A stretch of DNA of 64,000 nt from Incurvaria masculella (GCA_946894095.1 OX335647.2:23764001-23828000), one strand, 5' to 3'; shown: positions 38,735 to 50,000, counted from the stretch's first letter. Translations and numbers: made by a program. Notes: generated by a model not told the origin, from the letters alone.

Positions 38735-39935
38735 AACATTGAACTATCTATCAGTACTCCAAGGTCGCGAGTTTTGAAACCTCTGACCGTGTTACATCAT
38801 TAATTGTGTAGTCATGTGTCTGTCGGTGTTGTCTACGAGTAATTTTGATGCGGCTACATTTAGCCACATTAAGGTGGCCATCCCGCTCATCTCCCCATAC
38901 AAAAGGGGAAAGAAGATCACGCCCATATTTCTTGTCAGGGATCCAAAATTTTGCTCAAAATTGCTTTATTTGATCGAACTAGATGTCTGATGACCTTTGG
39001 CATTGTAAAATTGTGTTTGGTTTCTAAGTTATAAGGTCCGAAAGTTCGAATTTTTCGCGCGTTTTATACAATAACTTTAGAGGTGGATTACGCAATGATA
39101 AAGTAAGAGCATCGTAAAAAGATTAGTCATCAGACATAGCTTATTTAGTCAAGAGTTATAATCTATATGGTTTTTGTTAGATTTTTGACTACAGCGGTCG
39201 TGGTTTACTTTTAGCTATAAGTCGTTTTGAAATTAAAATTTTCGTAAATCTTACCAAATCATACACTATGCACATTGTCTTTTTCGTGGACATGTTGCAT
39301 CTTCCTCATCACGGAGCCTGTCTAATTCTTTGAAACAGAGAAGGTCCCAGAGCGCAACAACACGGTTTTGTACCGAGCCCGCGAATGAGTTAGGCCCGCC
39401 GGGTTGGGCCACCTTAAGTGGCATGTCGTTGCCTTTACACCAACGAGATATGCTATCCAGATGCTTTTGTAGCAAGCGACAGTCAGTTTCATGTCTAATA
39501 GTAGTGTAAAGTTTAAGATCGTCTGCAAACATCATGATACTGGCATGGCGTATATCATTGACGTATATGAGAAAGAAAAGGAGTCCTAGATGTGACCCCT
39601 GCGCTACACCCGACGGAACTTCTAATAAACTTGAAGAGTATCCATTAACCTGCATCAGCTGTGAACGATTTTTGAGGTATAACTCGCACCAGCGCAAGTA
39701 AGTAGTAAGCCGTGGATCCCGTGTCCACTTAGTTTTCTGAGAAGGGCGTCATGATTAACTCGATCGAACGCTTTGCTAAAGTCCGTATAAATAGCATGGA
39801 CTCTTGAAGTTTTGTCGAGAGCTTTCATGACGCCATTGGAAAATAAAGAAAAAATTGTAGCTGTTGATTTTTTCGGTAGGAAGCCATGCTGTTGAGGTAT
39901 GATATGTGTTCCTTGACAGCAATACAGGACAACAA
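38735..39935 (-). pseudogene. LINE (jockey-like) reverse transcriptase fragment, broken by a MITE
   Basis: On the minus strand, in order, are a QHGF motif (about 39890), TDFSKAFDRVNHD (about 39775), SGVAQGSHLG (about 39605), FADDLKLY (about 39525) and a thumb region reading NVAKCSRIKITR (38868 and below) and then GVLIDSSMFTF. These are successive reverse transcriptase blocks of a non-LTR retrotransposon. A frameshift lies near 39712 and another in the thumb near 38760. A 549-bp MITE at 38869-39417 interrupts the gene between MPL and NVAKC. The element lacks its endonuclease and 5' regions. Jockey-like is my family guess; non-LTR is clear. Confidence 0.85.
38869..39417 (-). mobile_element. 549-bp MITE at TTAA (copy 1, inside the LINE)
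   Basis: The element is bounded by TTAA on both sides with inverted ends reading TTAAGGTGGCC. Taking out the element and one TTAA brings the LINE reading frame together, so it is a real insertion with a TTAA target duplication. TTAA targets are typical of piggyBac-type transposases, but the ends lack the usual CCC. It has no coding capacity. It is the reverse orientation of the copy at 53547. Confidence 0.88.
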
Positions 39936-39939
39936 CTAA

Positions 39940-41090
39940 CAGCTAAACAGGACTCCATTTAGTGCAACGAACATGAACAGGTGCTGCTGCTCCACAGGTC
40001 CGAGCGCGGCTCGCGAGTCCCGCTTAGTTATCCACCGCAATGGCACCTTTGTTCCGAGCCGGTCTAGCGGTGCAGCTATTCGCACCGTCCTGCGTGTCTC
40101 ATTTGCATCGAATGAGCGATCAATCGAGCGTTGGTGACACGTACGTAGGCGACACGCTTCGAGTGCGCCCAGTTCCACTAGCATACGACCAGCACTCCAC
40201 TCGCCCACCTTCATACGCCGCTAACGTCCTGGGCGAATGGTTCCAGAAATCGAGGATCCAAGTCAACAGGGACAAAAGTTTAGCCACGTATTTACTTTAG
40301 CCGGACCATATTGAGGAGACATTAGGACCTATCTCTCCATTACTATTCTTGACCTACTGATACCTAGGCGGGATCAGATCAAATATCATAGCGTATTACC
40401 CGACAGCGATGCGACACTCCAGCCTCGCATTCGTTCTCTGCTCTCTCAATCCACCGACAGACAGGAGAAGTAAGATGTACTTTAGAAATAAGGTAAATCA
40501 AGGGACAATCTACAAAACCTGCTCCTGTCTGTGCTCACGGAGCAAAAACGCACCATTAGACGCGGAAAGACAGCTTGATGTGGCAAGCGACTGGCGCTGC
40601 ATGGAACATCGGCCTCCATCGTGATCTTGGCCTCCCGGCCGCAGGATATTTATTCACATCCGAAACCCCTCCTGGAGAAAGCAACGGAGTACCCCATCTT
40701 CCCGGGCGTCAGGGAGTGAACATCTTCTTCGTTGCTCCCCGCAGGCTCAAGCGAACAGGAGAGGTATTTTAGTCCAAACTCAAACTCAAAATATTTATTG
40801 GTTCATACAACATAACTTACCATATTAACATATTTATTTAAATGAAGACTTGTCAACAATGTGGATAGTTCGTCGTGTTGTATGCCAAATGGCGCTAGCT
40901 CAGCTTGCCTCGCTAGTCTAACTATACAGGTTGCTGTTTTTCAGCTAGGACCTATGTGTGAAGTGGTGTGAGGGTGTGAGAGGGTGTGTGATGGTGTGTG
41001 AGGGTGTGTGTGTGCTGTAATATAATGCTCATAATAAATGCTATTAAAGTCCAGAAGCATTGCCTTCTGCGACGAAACTATGAATATAGA
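39940..41090. other. Non-coding DNA with probable retroposon tail
   Basis: No gene is supported. The minus strand at 40770-40800 has the aataaatattttgagtttg tail typical of retroposed 3' ends. Confidence 0.4.
40951..41018 (+). repeat. GT-rich microsatellite
   Basis: An interrupted gtgtgag / ggtgtgtg tract. Just before it, at 40770-40930, the minus strand ends in aataaatattttgagtttg, which looks like the 3' tail of a retroposed sequence. Confidence 0.7.
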
Positions 41091-41454
41091 GCGATTCATG
41101 TAAAGCCCCGACCTGTGACACCAATCCCAACCCTGTCTCCGCATAACATTACTTCGAAGATAATAAGGTAATTGTTTAGAATGATTGAGTGTAGCAATAG
41201 AAATAGTTGAACGACGTTTACGAGCGAGCGTTGCGGGGCGGTACGAGGAGGTGCGGGGTGGGGGAGTGGTGTGCTGGCGGGGCTCCAGTCTCTGTGTTTA
41301 CATCTGCACGACCTCTCCCGAAGCTGGAGGAGCGCCAACAGAGGGCGTGCACCTCATCCTACCGGCGTTTAAACAGTACACCTCAAGGAAAATCAAATGG
41401 AATGCCCCCTTTCCCTACTACCCAGGTGGATGCGGTGGTCAAGGGAGATGTCGT

Positions 41455-41721
41455 TCATGCTTCGGATTCCGAACTGTAGGTCCGTTTCCTTATTTACCAG
41501 GAGGCAGGGTTAATCCCTGCCGGGTTGGTACCGTCGCATTTAATCAACATTGATCGAAGCGGCATTGCGAATTGTCAATGTTTTCCACAAAGTTCAAAGC
41601 AGTCGCGAAATATAAGGATTTCCTTGGCATGGCACCTAGTCTCCATGTGCCGTGTTGTACTAATATCATGACATGACAGTAGTACTAAGGTAGTAGTATC
41701 AGCTATCCATGACATAAAAAA
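41455..41721 (+). mobile_element. SINE body fragment, head truncated
   Basis: The body of the same SINE family runs forward here: CTTCGGATTCCGAACTGTAG, then CTGCCGGGTTGGTACCGTCG, then CATGGCACCTAGT, ending in an A run after ccatgacat. The Pol III head is missing, as expected for 5' truncation. Confidence 0.65.
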
Positions 41722-42121
41722 CCTCCAGTTCATTCACACCTTGTTTAGTCGCGCTCAGAGCAAGGAAGGCCTGGTACCTAATTGTATCTAAAAAGTTCTG
41801 ATGAAAGTATTTTAAATTATATAGTATGTTTACTGTAATTGACCGGGTGAAACGCGAACGGACTCCTTTTCAGCTTGCTGTCTATTCGACTTCGCATTTC
41901 TCAACCAATTCTAATTTTGTGAGCAGGTTCGATAATTATATGGATTTTTTTGGTCGAGTCCACTGGTCGAGTCAGATTTTCCTAAAGCGTTAAGTACCGA
42001 GTGGGAAAAATAATATGATTTCGTTTTAAAGTTCGCGGTGAAAATTTATTAAGTTTTAAGCTATGCAAAGACAGACTGGCGTGGTCTACAGCTTAGAAAG
42101 CGAGTCGAGTAGTCGAGTTAC

Positions 42122-42528
42122 GTTTGAAAAATGTTACGGCCTTTCACGCGGCAGGAAGATACATTCTCCGACGTTTCCCCGTGCTTGAGCCAATCATGCA
42201 ATGCAAGCACGGGGTTCCACATCAAGCAATGTGGAACCCCGTGCTTCAGCCACTCAGGAGGGTCAAAGGAGACGATAATATCGGCGACGATATTGTCAGC
42301 TCATACTGCCTGTCGTCTGAAGTCCGGACCGCAGCCAAACACATTTCCGCTTCCGCCCCCACTCACAGCTACGATTTACGACCACGGCGAGCCTAGCGGT
42401 CACCTCAGTCGTCTGCTGCGTGCGAACGCGGCGGATGCCTTCTTTACAACGAAGCTGAATGATTGGCACGAAACGTCGGAGAATGTATCTTCCTGCCGCG
42501 TGAAAAGCCGTAACATTTTTCAAACATG
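42122..42528. mobile_element. Element with about 55-bp inverted ends
   Basis: The left end (gtttgaaaaatgttacggc, tttcacgcggcaggaagata, cattctccgacgttt) is repeated inverted at 42474-42528. Inside is a further hairpin around gcacggggttccaca at 42208 and its inverse at 42228. A relic of the same family lies near 25920-25970. Confidence 0.7.
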
Positions 42529-43280
42529 TCTAACGACCGCGGTAATCTCAAAAGTATCATAAGTTAGTCGAGTTTTACGGCATGCCCGGGAAAAGTTCCG
42601 AAACCCCACACAGAGGATAATGAGGTGATCGAGTTCCATACAATGGCTCGTGCCTAATCACACAGTGTGCGCTGGGCTGTATCCAAGGAATTTCGACAAG
42701 ATTCCTCGACAATCATCAAAAAATGAATCGTCGCGCGAGATTGAGTCGCCTCCCGAAGAACACTCCGCAGCAACACAACAAAGTTGAAGCTCGCGTAATT
42801 TGCCCCACGACAATCCTATCTCAAAGCCGCTTCACATTGTGAAACAACATAATGCCTCTTGTTGTCATAATCGGTTGCAGAGTCAAAAGGCAGCGGCGAG
42901 CACTCTATTCGGGTATAGAGAAACAAACGGTGCGTGACGTGGCGCGGGGGGTGGTGCGGGACGAGGAGGGGTGGCGGAGGCGAGGGCTAGCGCACCCCTG
43001 CCCTCTCCCGACAATCAAATTGTGTCAGTCACCAAATGACTCTCTGTGCAGAAAGCCAACGCCCGATTGGACTTTACTAGAAGCTAGAAGAATTTTTACT
43101 TGACTTTATGCGTTTCACAAAATGTGAGGTGGTTCAGTTATACGTTGACGTCTCACTCTGCTCACTCTCCCCGGGTAACCACTGTAAAGGAACTCGCCGG
43201 GTGAACAGGCAACTGAGTTAATAAAATTTAGTTAGTTTCATTGCATACCATGCTAACTTTCTTTAGGTCCCCTGCCCGAA

Positions 43281-44100
43281 TAACGCATCGTTTGACACGT
43301 AGAACGGTACGAAGTGCAATAACGCGTCGTTTGACACGTAGCACGGTACGAAGTGCAATCACGCGTCGTTTGACAGGTATCACGGTACGAAGTGAAATAA
43401 CGCGTCGTTTGACATGCAGCACGGCACGAAGTGCAGTAACGCGTCGTTTGACACATAGCACGGTACGAAGTGAAATAACGCGTCGTTTGACAGGTATCAC
43501 GGTACGAAGTGCAATAACGCGTCGTTTGACACGTAGCACGGTACGAAGTGCAATCACGCGTCGTTTGACAGGTATCACGGTACGAAGTGAAATAACGCGT
43601 CGTTTGACATGCAGCACGGCACGAAGTGCAGTAACGCGTCGTTTGACACATAGCACGGTACGAAGTGAAATAACGCGTCGTTTGACAGGTATCACGGTAC
43701 GAAGTGCAATAACGCGTCGTTTGACAGGTATCACGGTACGAAGTACAATAACGCGTCGTTTGACAGGCAGCACGGCACGAAGTGCAATAACGCGTCGTTT
43801 GATAGGCAACACGGCACGAAGTGCAATAACGCGTCGTTTGACAGGCAGCACGGCACGAAGTGCAAAACCGCGTCGTTTGACAGGTATCACGGTACGGAAG
43901 TGCAATAAAGCGTCGTTTGATAGGCAGCACGGCACGAAGTGCAATAACGTGTCGTTTGACAGGCAGCACGGCACGAAGTGCAATAACACGTCGTTTGACA
44001 GGAAGCACGGCACGAAGTGCAATAACACGTCGTTTGACAGGCAGCACGGCACGAAGTGCAATAACGCGTCGTTTGACAGGTAGTACGTTACGAAGTGCAA
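43281..44100 (+). repeat. 39-bp tandem array, 21 units
   Basis: The unit is taacgcgtcgtttgacaggt followed by atcacggtacgaagtgcaa, with variants at the ggtat/cgtag/gcagc position. Because 39 is a multiple of three, frames stay open on both strands for up to 290 codons, giving 13-residue arginine-rich repeats with no known domain. A single-base insertion near 43896 shifts the frame. A block of five units (195 bp) near 43326 is repeated at 43521. I see no start context, splice sites or homology that would make it coding. Confidence 0.93.
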
Positions 44101-44602
44101 GTAAACGTCCGGTGTAATCGCTCACTTGCCTGCTCGTCTCCTCTTCTCTTCACAACGCCGTCGCAGCCGCTGCGCGGTCTGGTTCAGTGGCTCGACGAAA
44201 AATTCGAAGCCTCAAAACAAAACGGAAAATTCGTAAGGGTGTCGATGGTATATTGTACCAGGGTGAGGTTACCCCCACGAATAGTAAAAAAGGGGACATT
44301 TTCCACATAGTAGTTACGTGCTGCACTTTTCCACTTGATTACTCCCCTCCCGCTCGCCCCTCCCCTCCCCTCCCTCGTATCGTCGCAACCCCTCGCACTT
44401 CATGCATATTTTATTACAGCCGCGCGCCGCCGCCTCCGCCGCCGCCACCGCGCCGCCCTCGCCCACATAACACGATGCTTATCAAAATAAATCGTTAAAC
44501 AAATAATGCTCTTACGCTTCCCTCGCATGATGATTGATTGATTTGCACTGATACAATAACATTGACAGAACTCGACTCCAGCTCATGATGATAATGATAA
44601 TG

Positions 44603-44668
44603 CGATGGTACCGACCCGGGAGGGATTAAACCTACCGCCTAGTAAATAAGGAAGCGGACCAGTGAAGG
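44603..44668 (-). mobile_element. SINE body fragment
   Basis: A short piece matches the conserved SINE core (gatggtaccgacccgggagg and the cctagtaaataaggaag block), reversed relative to the window. Neither end is preserved. Confidence 0.6.
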
Positions 44669-45539
44669 GAAAGAAAGGAGAAGTGGCATGCGCTCGATTT
44701 TGCGTCTCCGCCGTATGGTCAAAGTGACCACATACATGTATGGGAATCCGGCGCCGCGGCGGCGGCGCGTCGTATGCCACACAGTCGAAACATCGCCACC
44801 GTGCGCGAATGCGTTTAAAAAATGCGTTCGACAAGTCAGTTCCCACCTACACAGACCCTCCAATAAGTCTGCGACGATGTTGGTATGTGGCATGTACGTT
44901 TAATTTGCGTTGGTAATTTTTTGAAAATTGGAGACAGAGGGCCATAGTAAACGCTCTAGATGGCATATCTTCTTCCTTTTTTATCTATGAAGCCGACCCA
45001 CAGTTTAACGTGAAATCACGTTCCAAAACGACGAACCACGAACGACAAATCCTTTAACTACCTTTTTTAGATTTGATTGTTGGGTGACCCACAATTCACC
45101 GTTGGCCTGGAGTTCCTGAGCCGTAGATGGTTTGTGGGGTCGCTCAGTCTGTTCTGCAGGTGCTATCATGGACGTTGCTCTGCGGAGCTTGCATACCTTA
45201 TTTCTCCCATCTGTCAGGATTTGTCCTGAGTCCCGACATGTCAGGCTTTTAGGGTACTTGTCTGGAATTTGACAGAACCAGGCAAATGTCTGATTTTTTA
45301 AAATTATTTAGCCAGTCAAGTTGTGTGTAGGTATTTATTACTAAGTATACATGATGGAAATTTAGTTCTTATTATAAAATCAATCAAAATAAAATTACAA
45401 AAACCAAAAAAATATGTAATCAATCCCTATATCCGGAGAACCGCCTCCAAAGAGGTTCCGCCGTCCCAATGCAAACGAGTTTCTATTCTTCAGTTAGATA
45501 CACGCTTTCCACAACTCGGGGCTTCCTCAGTCGTCTACG

Positions 45540-45860
45540 GAGGCGGAGCGGGCAGCTCCCGCCGCAGATAATGACGAGCGCATTACGCACGCCTCACTAT
45601 GTGCTGTCCCGCGCCGCGCCGCCGCCGCCGCCGTCGCCGAGTCTCGCCTCGCCGTCTCTCCCGCGACCAGGTTGCGTCACACCGGCCGCGGCTCGCGGCT
45701 AAGTGGCCAAGGTAGCGCCAATGTCGGGCTCGGTATAGATAGGGCGAGTTCCGGAAGGCTCCGTAGCGTCGGTCGTTCGCCGCCGCGATGCGCCGCCGCG
45801 CGCGCCGCCGGGGGCCACAGATACGATAGTTGCCCGCGGATTGGGCTAAAAGAGGGGAAA
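45540..45860. other. GC-rich island
   Basis: CpG-dense DNA with gccgccgcc tracts and a cgccgcgcgcgccgccgg core. No gene is supported. Confidence 0.35.
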
Positions 45861-46050
45861 AAGAGGAAGTTCTCGATTCATCCGTTTTTTGTGTGTATGT
45901 TACTCGATATCTCCGCTAACTGTCAACAGATCTGAATAATTGTTTTTCCCTTTAGTAGTGTATATCTCAGGGGTGGTCCTTTCATAAATTTTTTGAAAGA
46001 ACATCACTCCTAAGGGTGGAAAATACTAAAATGAGTGAAAAAAATAACAG

Positions 46051-46203
46051 TTTTAAAAAACATTGAACCGACTCCAATCACCCTGGAGTAGAATGCGGTA
46101 CAAAAGCACACCTGAAAATGTATGATGGACCCCTTCTGTGCTTTTGTACCGCATTCCAGATACTTCAGGTCGCTTGGTTCAATGTTTTTTGAAAACTGTA
46201 TTT
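46051..46203. repeat. Long hairpin (imperfect palindrome)
   Basis: Two inverted blocks pair: aaaaaacattgaaccga with its inverse at about 46180, and gaatgcggtacaaaagcaca with tgtgcttttgtaccgcattc, separated by about 25 bp. The inner 20-bp arms are perfectly complementary. It may be a small MITE. Confidence 0.75.
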
Positions 46204-46969
46204 TTTTTAATGTTTAAAAAACAAAAAATAACAATGTTTTCTGGTCTTAGAGAATCGTGATGAGTGAGACCTAACAACCATTTTCAAGAATCTACGCTTG
46301 AAAACCTTGACATCTCGATACAATTTCAAGAAATGTAATATGTATGCATGTATCACCGTAAAGCAAGGAAACATTAAATAAAGAAAGATTCCAACTTATG
46401 GGTATAGGTACAGCAGGTGGCGAAATTGGTTAGACCAGTCTTGCAGTATATTCGTAAAGAAGTTCTTTAAAAAGAACTTCTTTTTACAGGGATTTTTCTT
46501 TACTTAATGTGTCCGTGCTTCACGGTCGGTTATACATATACATAAAACATTCCTTGGATTAAGCGATGCACGTGTTTAGTACGAAAAAGTATAATAACTC
46601 GATAAAACTTGTTTAGTATCATTATTGAAATTCCCAACACATGCCCACTAAATGTCACACAATGTCATGTCACAAACGATTGTGTATTTCTTGTATGCGC
46701 GGATCTTTGTGACGTGGCTTGGTGTAGTTTGACTACCAAAAAGTTTAAATAAATGAAATGAAAATGAAATGAAATATGACTGACAGATCCTAATATGACA
46801 TACGAGACGGGAAGAAAATCACAAAAAAAAAACCTGACTTTTTAGGGTAAGCACACCCCAAAATCCATGACATTTCCCGACCACAGCAAGTTTCCCTGAC
46901 GTTCCAGAAAGTGGACACCCTGATTATTCTATACGCACGAATTGTAACCCCCCATACCTGGGGGGCTAC

Positions 46970-47300
46970 AACAGGAGACAACGGTCGGCGCAGCGCCGCG
47001 CCGTGGACACCTCGAGCGGGAAGGCGTTTGGCGAGGGACGCGGGGCGAGGGGCGAGCGGACGGCGCGAACGAAAACTAAATATCCAATTTCAAGTTCCCC
47101 ACTTCCGCTCCGACGCGCGACTGCAGCGCCGCGGTCGCCGGCGAGCCGCAATTACAATAAAATGAGGTGAATCGAGGGGTGGGCAATTTCCTCCCGCAGC
47201 CCACTCCTTACGACGTCGGATCGCAATACTAGTAATACCGTAATACAGAAACCGAAAACGTAAGGACGCGGCCAGGGTATGGAGCGAGCGCGGCGGCGAA
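46970..47300. other. GC-rich island downstream of PP2C exon C copies
   Basis: A CpG-rich block in what is likely the intron after exon C. I looked here for the missing last PP2C exon (DNIT motif) and did not find it. Confidence 0.35.
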
Positions 47301-47494
47301 CAACGTCGTGCTAATCGCTTGAAAACAAATAAAAACCTTTATACACGCGTTTGCACATAACACATCACTGTCTTGACTAAAACTTGTGCAACGCTTATCT
47401 CGTCTTGTCATTGCCATTGAGACTTGTTATATTTTACTAAAACAAACAGACTCTCGAAGAGGAGTTCTTCTGGAACGATCTAGAAAGGCACTCC

Positions 47495-47577
47495 CCGTGC
47501 ATGGCGTCCGACATCACGCTGTGGGCGAGCACCATGTCCGCCCGCTCGCCGGGCACGTCCCACAACCAGCCGCTGGA
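47495..47577 (-). pseudogene. Partial duplicate of PP2C exon C (copy 3), decayed donor
   Basis: This is a third, more diverged copy of the same exon tail, reading SGWLWDVPGERADMV and ending DAMHG, 133 bp below copy 2. The donor GT has become GG, so the splice site is lost. The gradient of decay from exon C through copy 2 to copy 3 suggests two successive tandem duplications. Confidence 0.65.
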
Positions 47578-47627
47578 TGTAGGATGTGTGGAGTCCTCGT
47601 TCGCATCTAGCCGAGGAAGGCACTCAC

Positions 47628-47714
47628 CGTGCTTGGCCGCCAGCAGCTCGCTGTATACGAGCAGCATGACCTCCTGCTCGCCGAGCACGTCCCACATTCA
47701 GCCGCTGGCGATCA
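47628..47714 (-). pseudogene. Partial duplicate of PP2C exon C (copy 2), retains donor
   Basis: This segment repeats the 3' half of exon C, from VIAS to AAKHG, with the same CACG|GTGAGT donor and start of intron, displaced 132 bp downstream. A small change just after VIAS brings in an in-frame stop, so it cannot replace the full exon. It has no obvious acceptor. It is best read as a partial exon duplication that kept a working-looking 5' splice site. Confidence 0.75.
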
Positions 47715-47759
47715 CCCGGAGTCGTTGTTCACGCCTAGTCTATCTAGGAAGGCACTCAC

Positions 47760-47927
47760 CGTGCTTGGCCGCCAGCAGCTCGCTGTACACGAGCAGCATG
47801 ACCTCCTGCTCGCCGAGCACGTCCCACAGCCCGTCGCTGGCGATCACCACGAAGTCCTCGTCGCCGTCGAGCTGCACCTCCGTTAGCTCCGGCTCCCCCG
47901 TCACGTACGGCTTGTACTTGGCGTCAC
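47760..47927 (-). CDS. PP2C-family Ser/Thr phosphatase, internal exon C
   Basis: This 168-nt exon encodes GDAKYKPYVTGEPELT, then DEDFVVIASDGLWDVLGEQE, then an alpha-helical stretch ending AAKHG. The ASDGLWD motif carries a metal-binding aspartate of PP2C phosphatases. The acceptor is tgtgtgcag and the donor is CACG|GTGAGT; the exon is phase 1 at both ends and continues exon B without a gap in the family alignment. The expected last exon, with the GSxDNIT motif of PP2C enzymes, was not found at lower coordinates, so the next intron may be long. Two partial copies of this exon's 3' half follow it directly. Confidence 0.88.
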
Positions 47928-48135
47928 CTGCACACAAACGTTACATTTGTATTGTACTTGCACGTGGCGCCCGCGGCAGACATCGCTACACGTTTTACTA
48001 GTATCGCTTAATGTGTAACAGGTAGGAAATGCACCCGTGTACTGCCCATATTCCTTCACTAAGATATCACCCGATCTCGTCCCCGACTAGGGACACGACG
48101 GCTTCGGTGCACTTAAACCGGGTACCGCCCCGGAC

Positions 48136-48330
48136 TTGATCGCATCCCAGCGCTACTTACAACATCCCACAGCCCTATCTGAAGGACTCGACCAGATGGG
48201 GCTCGCAGCCGGAACTACGGGTCCGGCTGTTTGGAACAGAGTACCACGGGATTTGGGGTTTCGCCCATCGCCAACTTCGGCCTTCGGTCCCCAACATTTG
48301 AGGTTGAACTGGCGGGGGCATGTGGTTAGC
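48136..48330 (+). other. Possible LINE C-terminal scrap
   Basis: In the plus frame the stretch GPAVWNRVPRDLGFRPSP resembles the WN-x-LP region found near the end of many LINE reverse transcriptases. It is short, lacks other motifs and lies in the PP2C intron close to exon C. Weakly supported. Confidence 0.25.
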
Positions 48331-48937
48331 TGCAGGAGCGGGCAATGTTGTCTCCCGACAAAGCATGTGCGTTCGGGCGTTCGCTCCGGGCGCAGCGAGC
48401 GTTCCAAGTACAAAGTTGTAATGTGCTTCAGAAGGAAAGGGACGCGGGGCAGGTGAGTTGTGCTTTTTAAGTTGGAAGGTCCTGGCAAAAGTCAGGGCTT
48501 GATGACCTATCATAATGAATGATAATTGTGCCGGCCTAACCAGCCGCGTAGCAAGGGAATGGAGAGATGCATTATGTGCATCGGGAAGTGAGTGTGCCGA
48601 CTGACCAACTCCGGTACCATGCTGGAGACATGGGAGTCAGCTTACATGTCGTCCCGAGCGTCGATTGTAACGTTAGAAACTTCGATTACGGCTGGTGAGT
48701 GCATAACAGCTCCGGGACCTGTCTGGTCTGACCTGCAATATGCTGAGGTGGCAAGACCTGCCGAGGTCCTACGGGGCTAAGGTTCCCGCCTAGAAGTTTT
48801 CGGGCGTCCAGCGGGAATAGCGTGTCCCTCTGCATAACCTAACGGTTGGTCACTGGGAGCACACAGCGAAGGGAAAGTCGATCAGCTTGCACAAACAAAC
48901 TCAGTCCCCATCTCCGCCCGTTAGTTGCAACTTGTAC

Positions 48938-49321
48938 TTTTTTTTTTATGTGACTGGACATGGATGGCTAATACCACAAGTTCTGTCATGGTATTAGCCC
49001 GACACACCACATAGGAACTAGGTGCCATGCCAGGACCTTCCTTATATTGCACGGCTACATTGAACTGGATGGAAAACACGGACAATTTACATTGCCGCAT
49101 CGACCATCGTTCATCCAATGCGATGGTACCAACCCGGGCGGGATAAACCCTACCACCTAGTAAGTAAGGAAGGGGACCTACAGCTTAACGTGGAATCCGA
49201 ACCACGGCCAGCCTCTCTCAACGGTCGAAAGGTCACCCATCCAAGACCAGACCGGACCCAGCGTTGCTTAACTTCGGAGTGCGATCGCCGAAGTGTCGCG
49301 CCACTGGGCCACTGAGGCTGA
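48938..49321 (-). mobile_element. SINE with 5S-rRNA-like head, copy 1
   Basis: On the minus strand the element starts with TCAGCCTCAG, has a Pol III A-box match (TGGCCCAGTGG), then about 45 nt close to the internal promoter of 5S rRNA (AAGTTAAGCAACGCTGGG and then CTTGGATGGGTGACC). A shared body containing CCCGCCCGGGTTGGTACCAT follows, and it ends in poly(A). This fits a 5S-derived (SINE3-type) retroposon. It lies in the long PP2C intron. It is not a functional 5S gene, since the 5S part is incomplete. Confidence 0.82.
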
Positions 49322-50000
49322 CACTTGCCGGGCCGAGTGCATTATGCGCTCCCCCAAATTTTAAGTCTCGCTTACTGAGGACAACTTAACCAGGGCACTT
49401 CTTTGGAGTATCCGTGGATATTTCCCACGGATTTCCCCTCGTCAAAGGGATGAATAAATCTTTCATTGTGAATAAACCGACAAAAAAACTACCAAAGCGA
49501 AGACTAGGGCAGGAGTGCATCATCTCTGGTTATGGTTAACGTTATAGTTACATATGGTCTGATTTCTTTCTTCATATGTCTTAATTTAGTTTTCGCCACC
49601 GGCGTATTAAACATAAAACACGATATAGTATGTATGTTCGTTGTGTAAATCCTCTGTTTCGTGAAAGGCATAGTTTTTAGTAAATGTTGACACGACAGGA
49701 CGTGGTGCCGCCGGGTGATGCGGTGAGGGAAGGACTGCAGCAAGGGTGCTCGACTATATTGCACTATCGCCGCGCGCCCTCTACGGTGGAGGGGTTGAAC
49801 AATGGCGGTTCATTAGGGCAAGCAGGAAATTGCAGGAAGCGGCCATTGTTTCTGTCGGAATCAATATTATTCTTGCTCAATGAGAACGACAAGGGGTTGC
49901 AGCGTTGAGCGGCCGGTTACAGCAGGCGGTACAAGCAACAGGTATGCTCTTCTGTGAGTGTGTACACGGACCGAGGCCGTGTACTCATGCAGTGGCGAGG

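Noticed and set aside
42280..42310. Minus-strand ADNIVADIIV as the missing PP2C last exon (DNIT motif)
   Set aside because: It lies inside an inverted-repeat element, lacks the flanking PP2C residues and has no splice sites; chance resemblance.
43228..44125. 290-aa ORFs in the 39-bp array as genes
   Set aside because: Open frames follow from a unit length divisible by three; there is no known domain and a single-base insertion breaks the frame.
49212..49321. A 5S rRNA gene (also at 52769-52878)
   Set aside because: Only the middle of 5S rRNA matches, with changes, and it is joined to a SINE body with poly(A); it is a SINE head.
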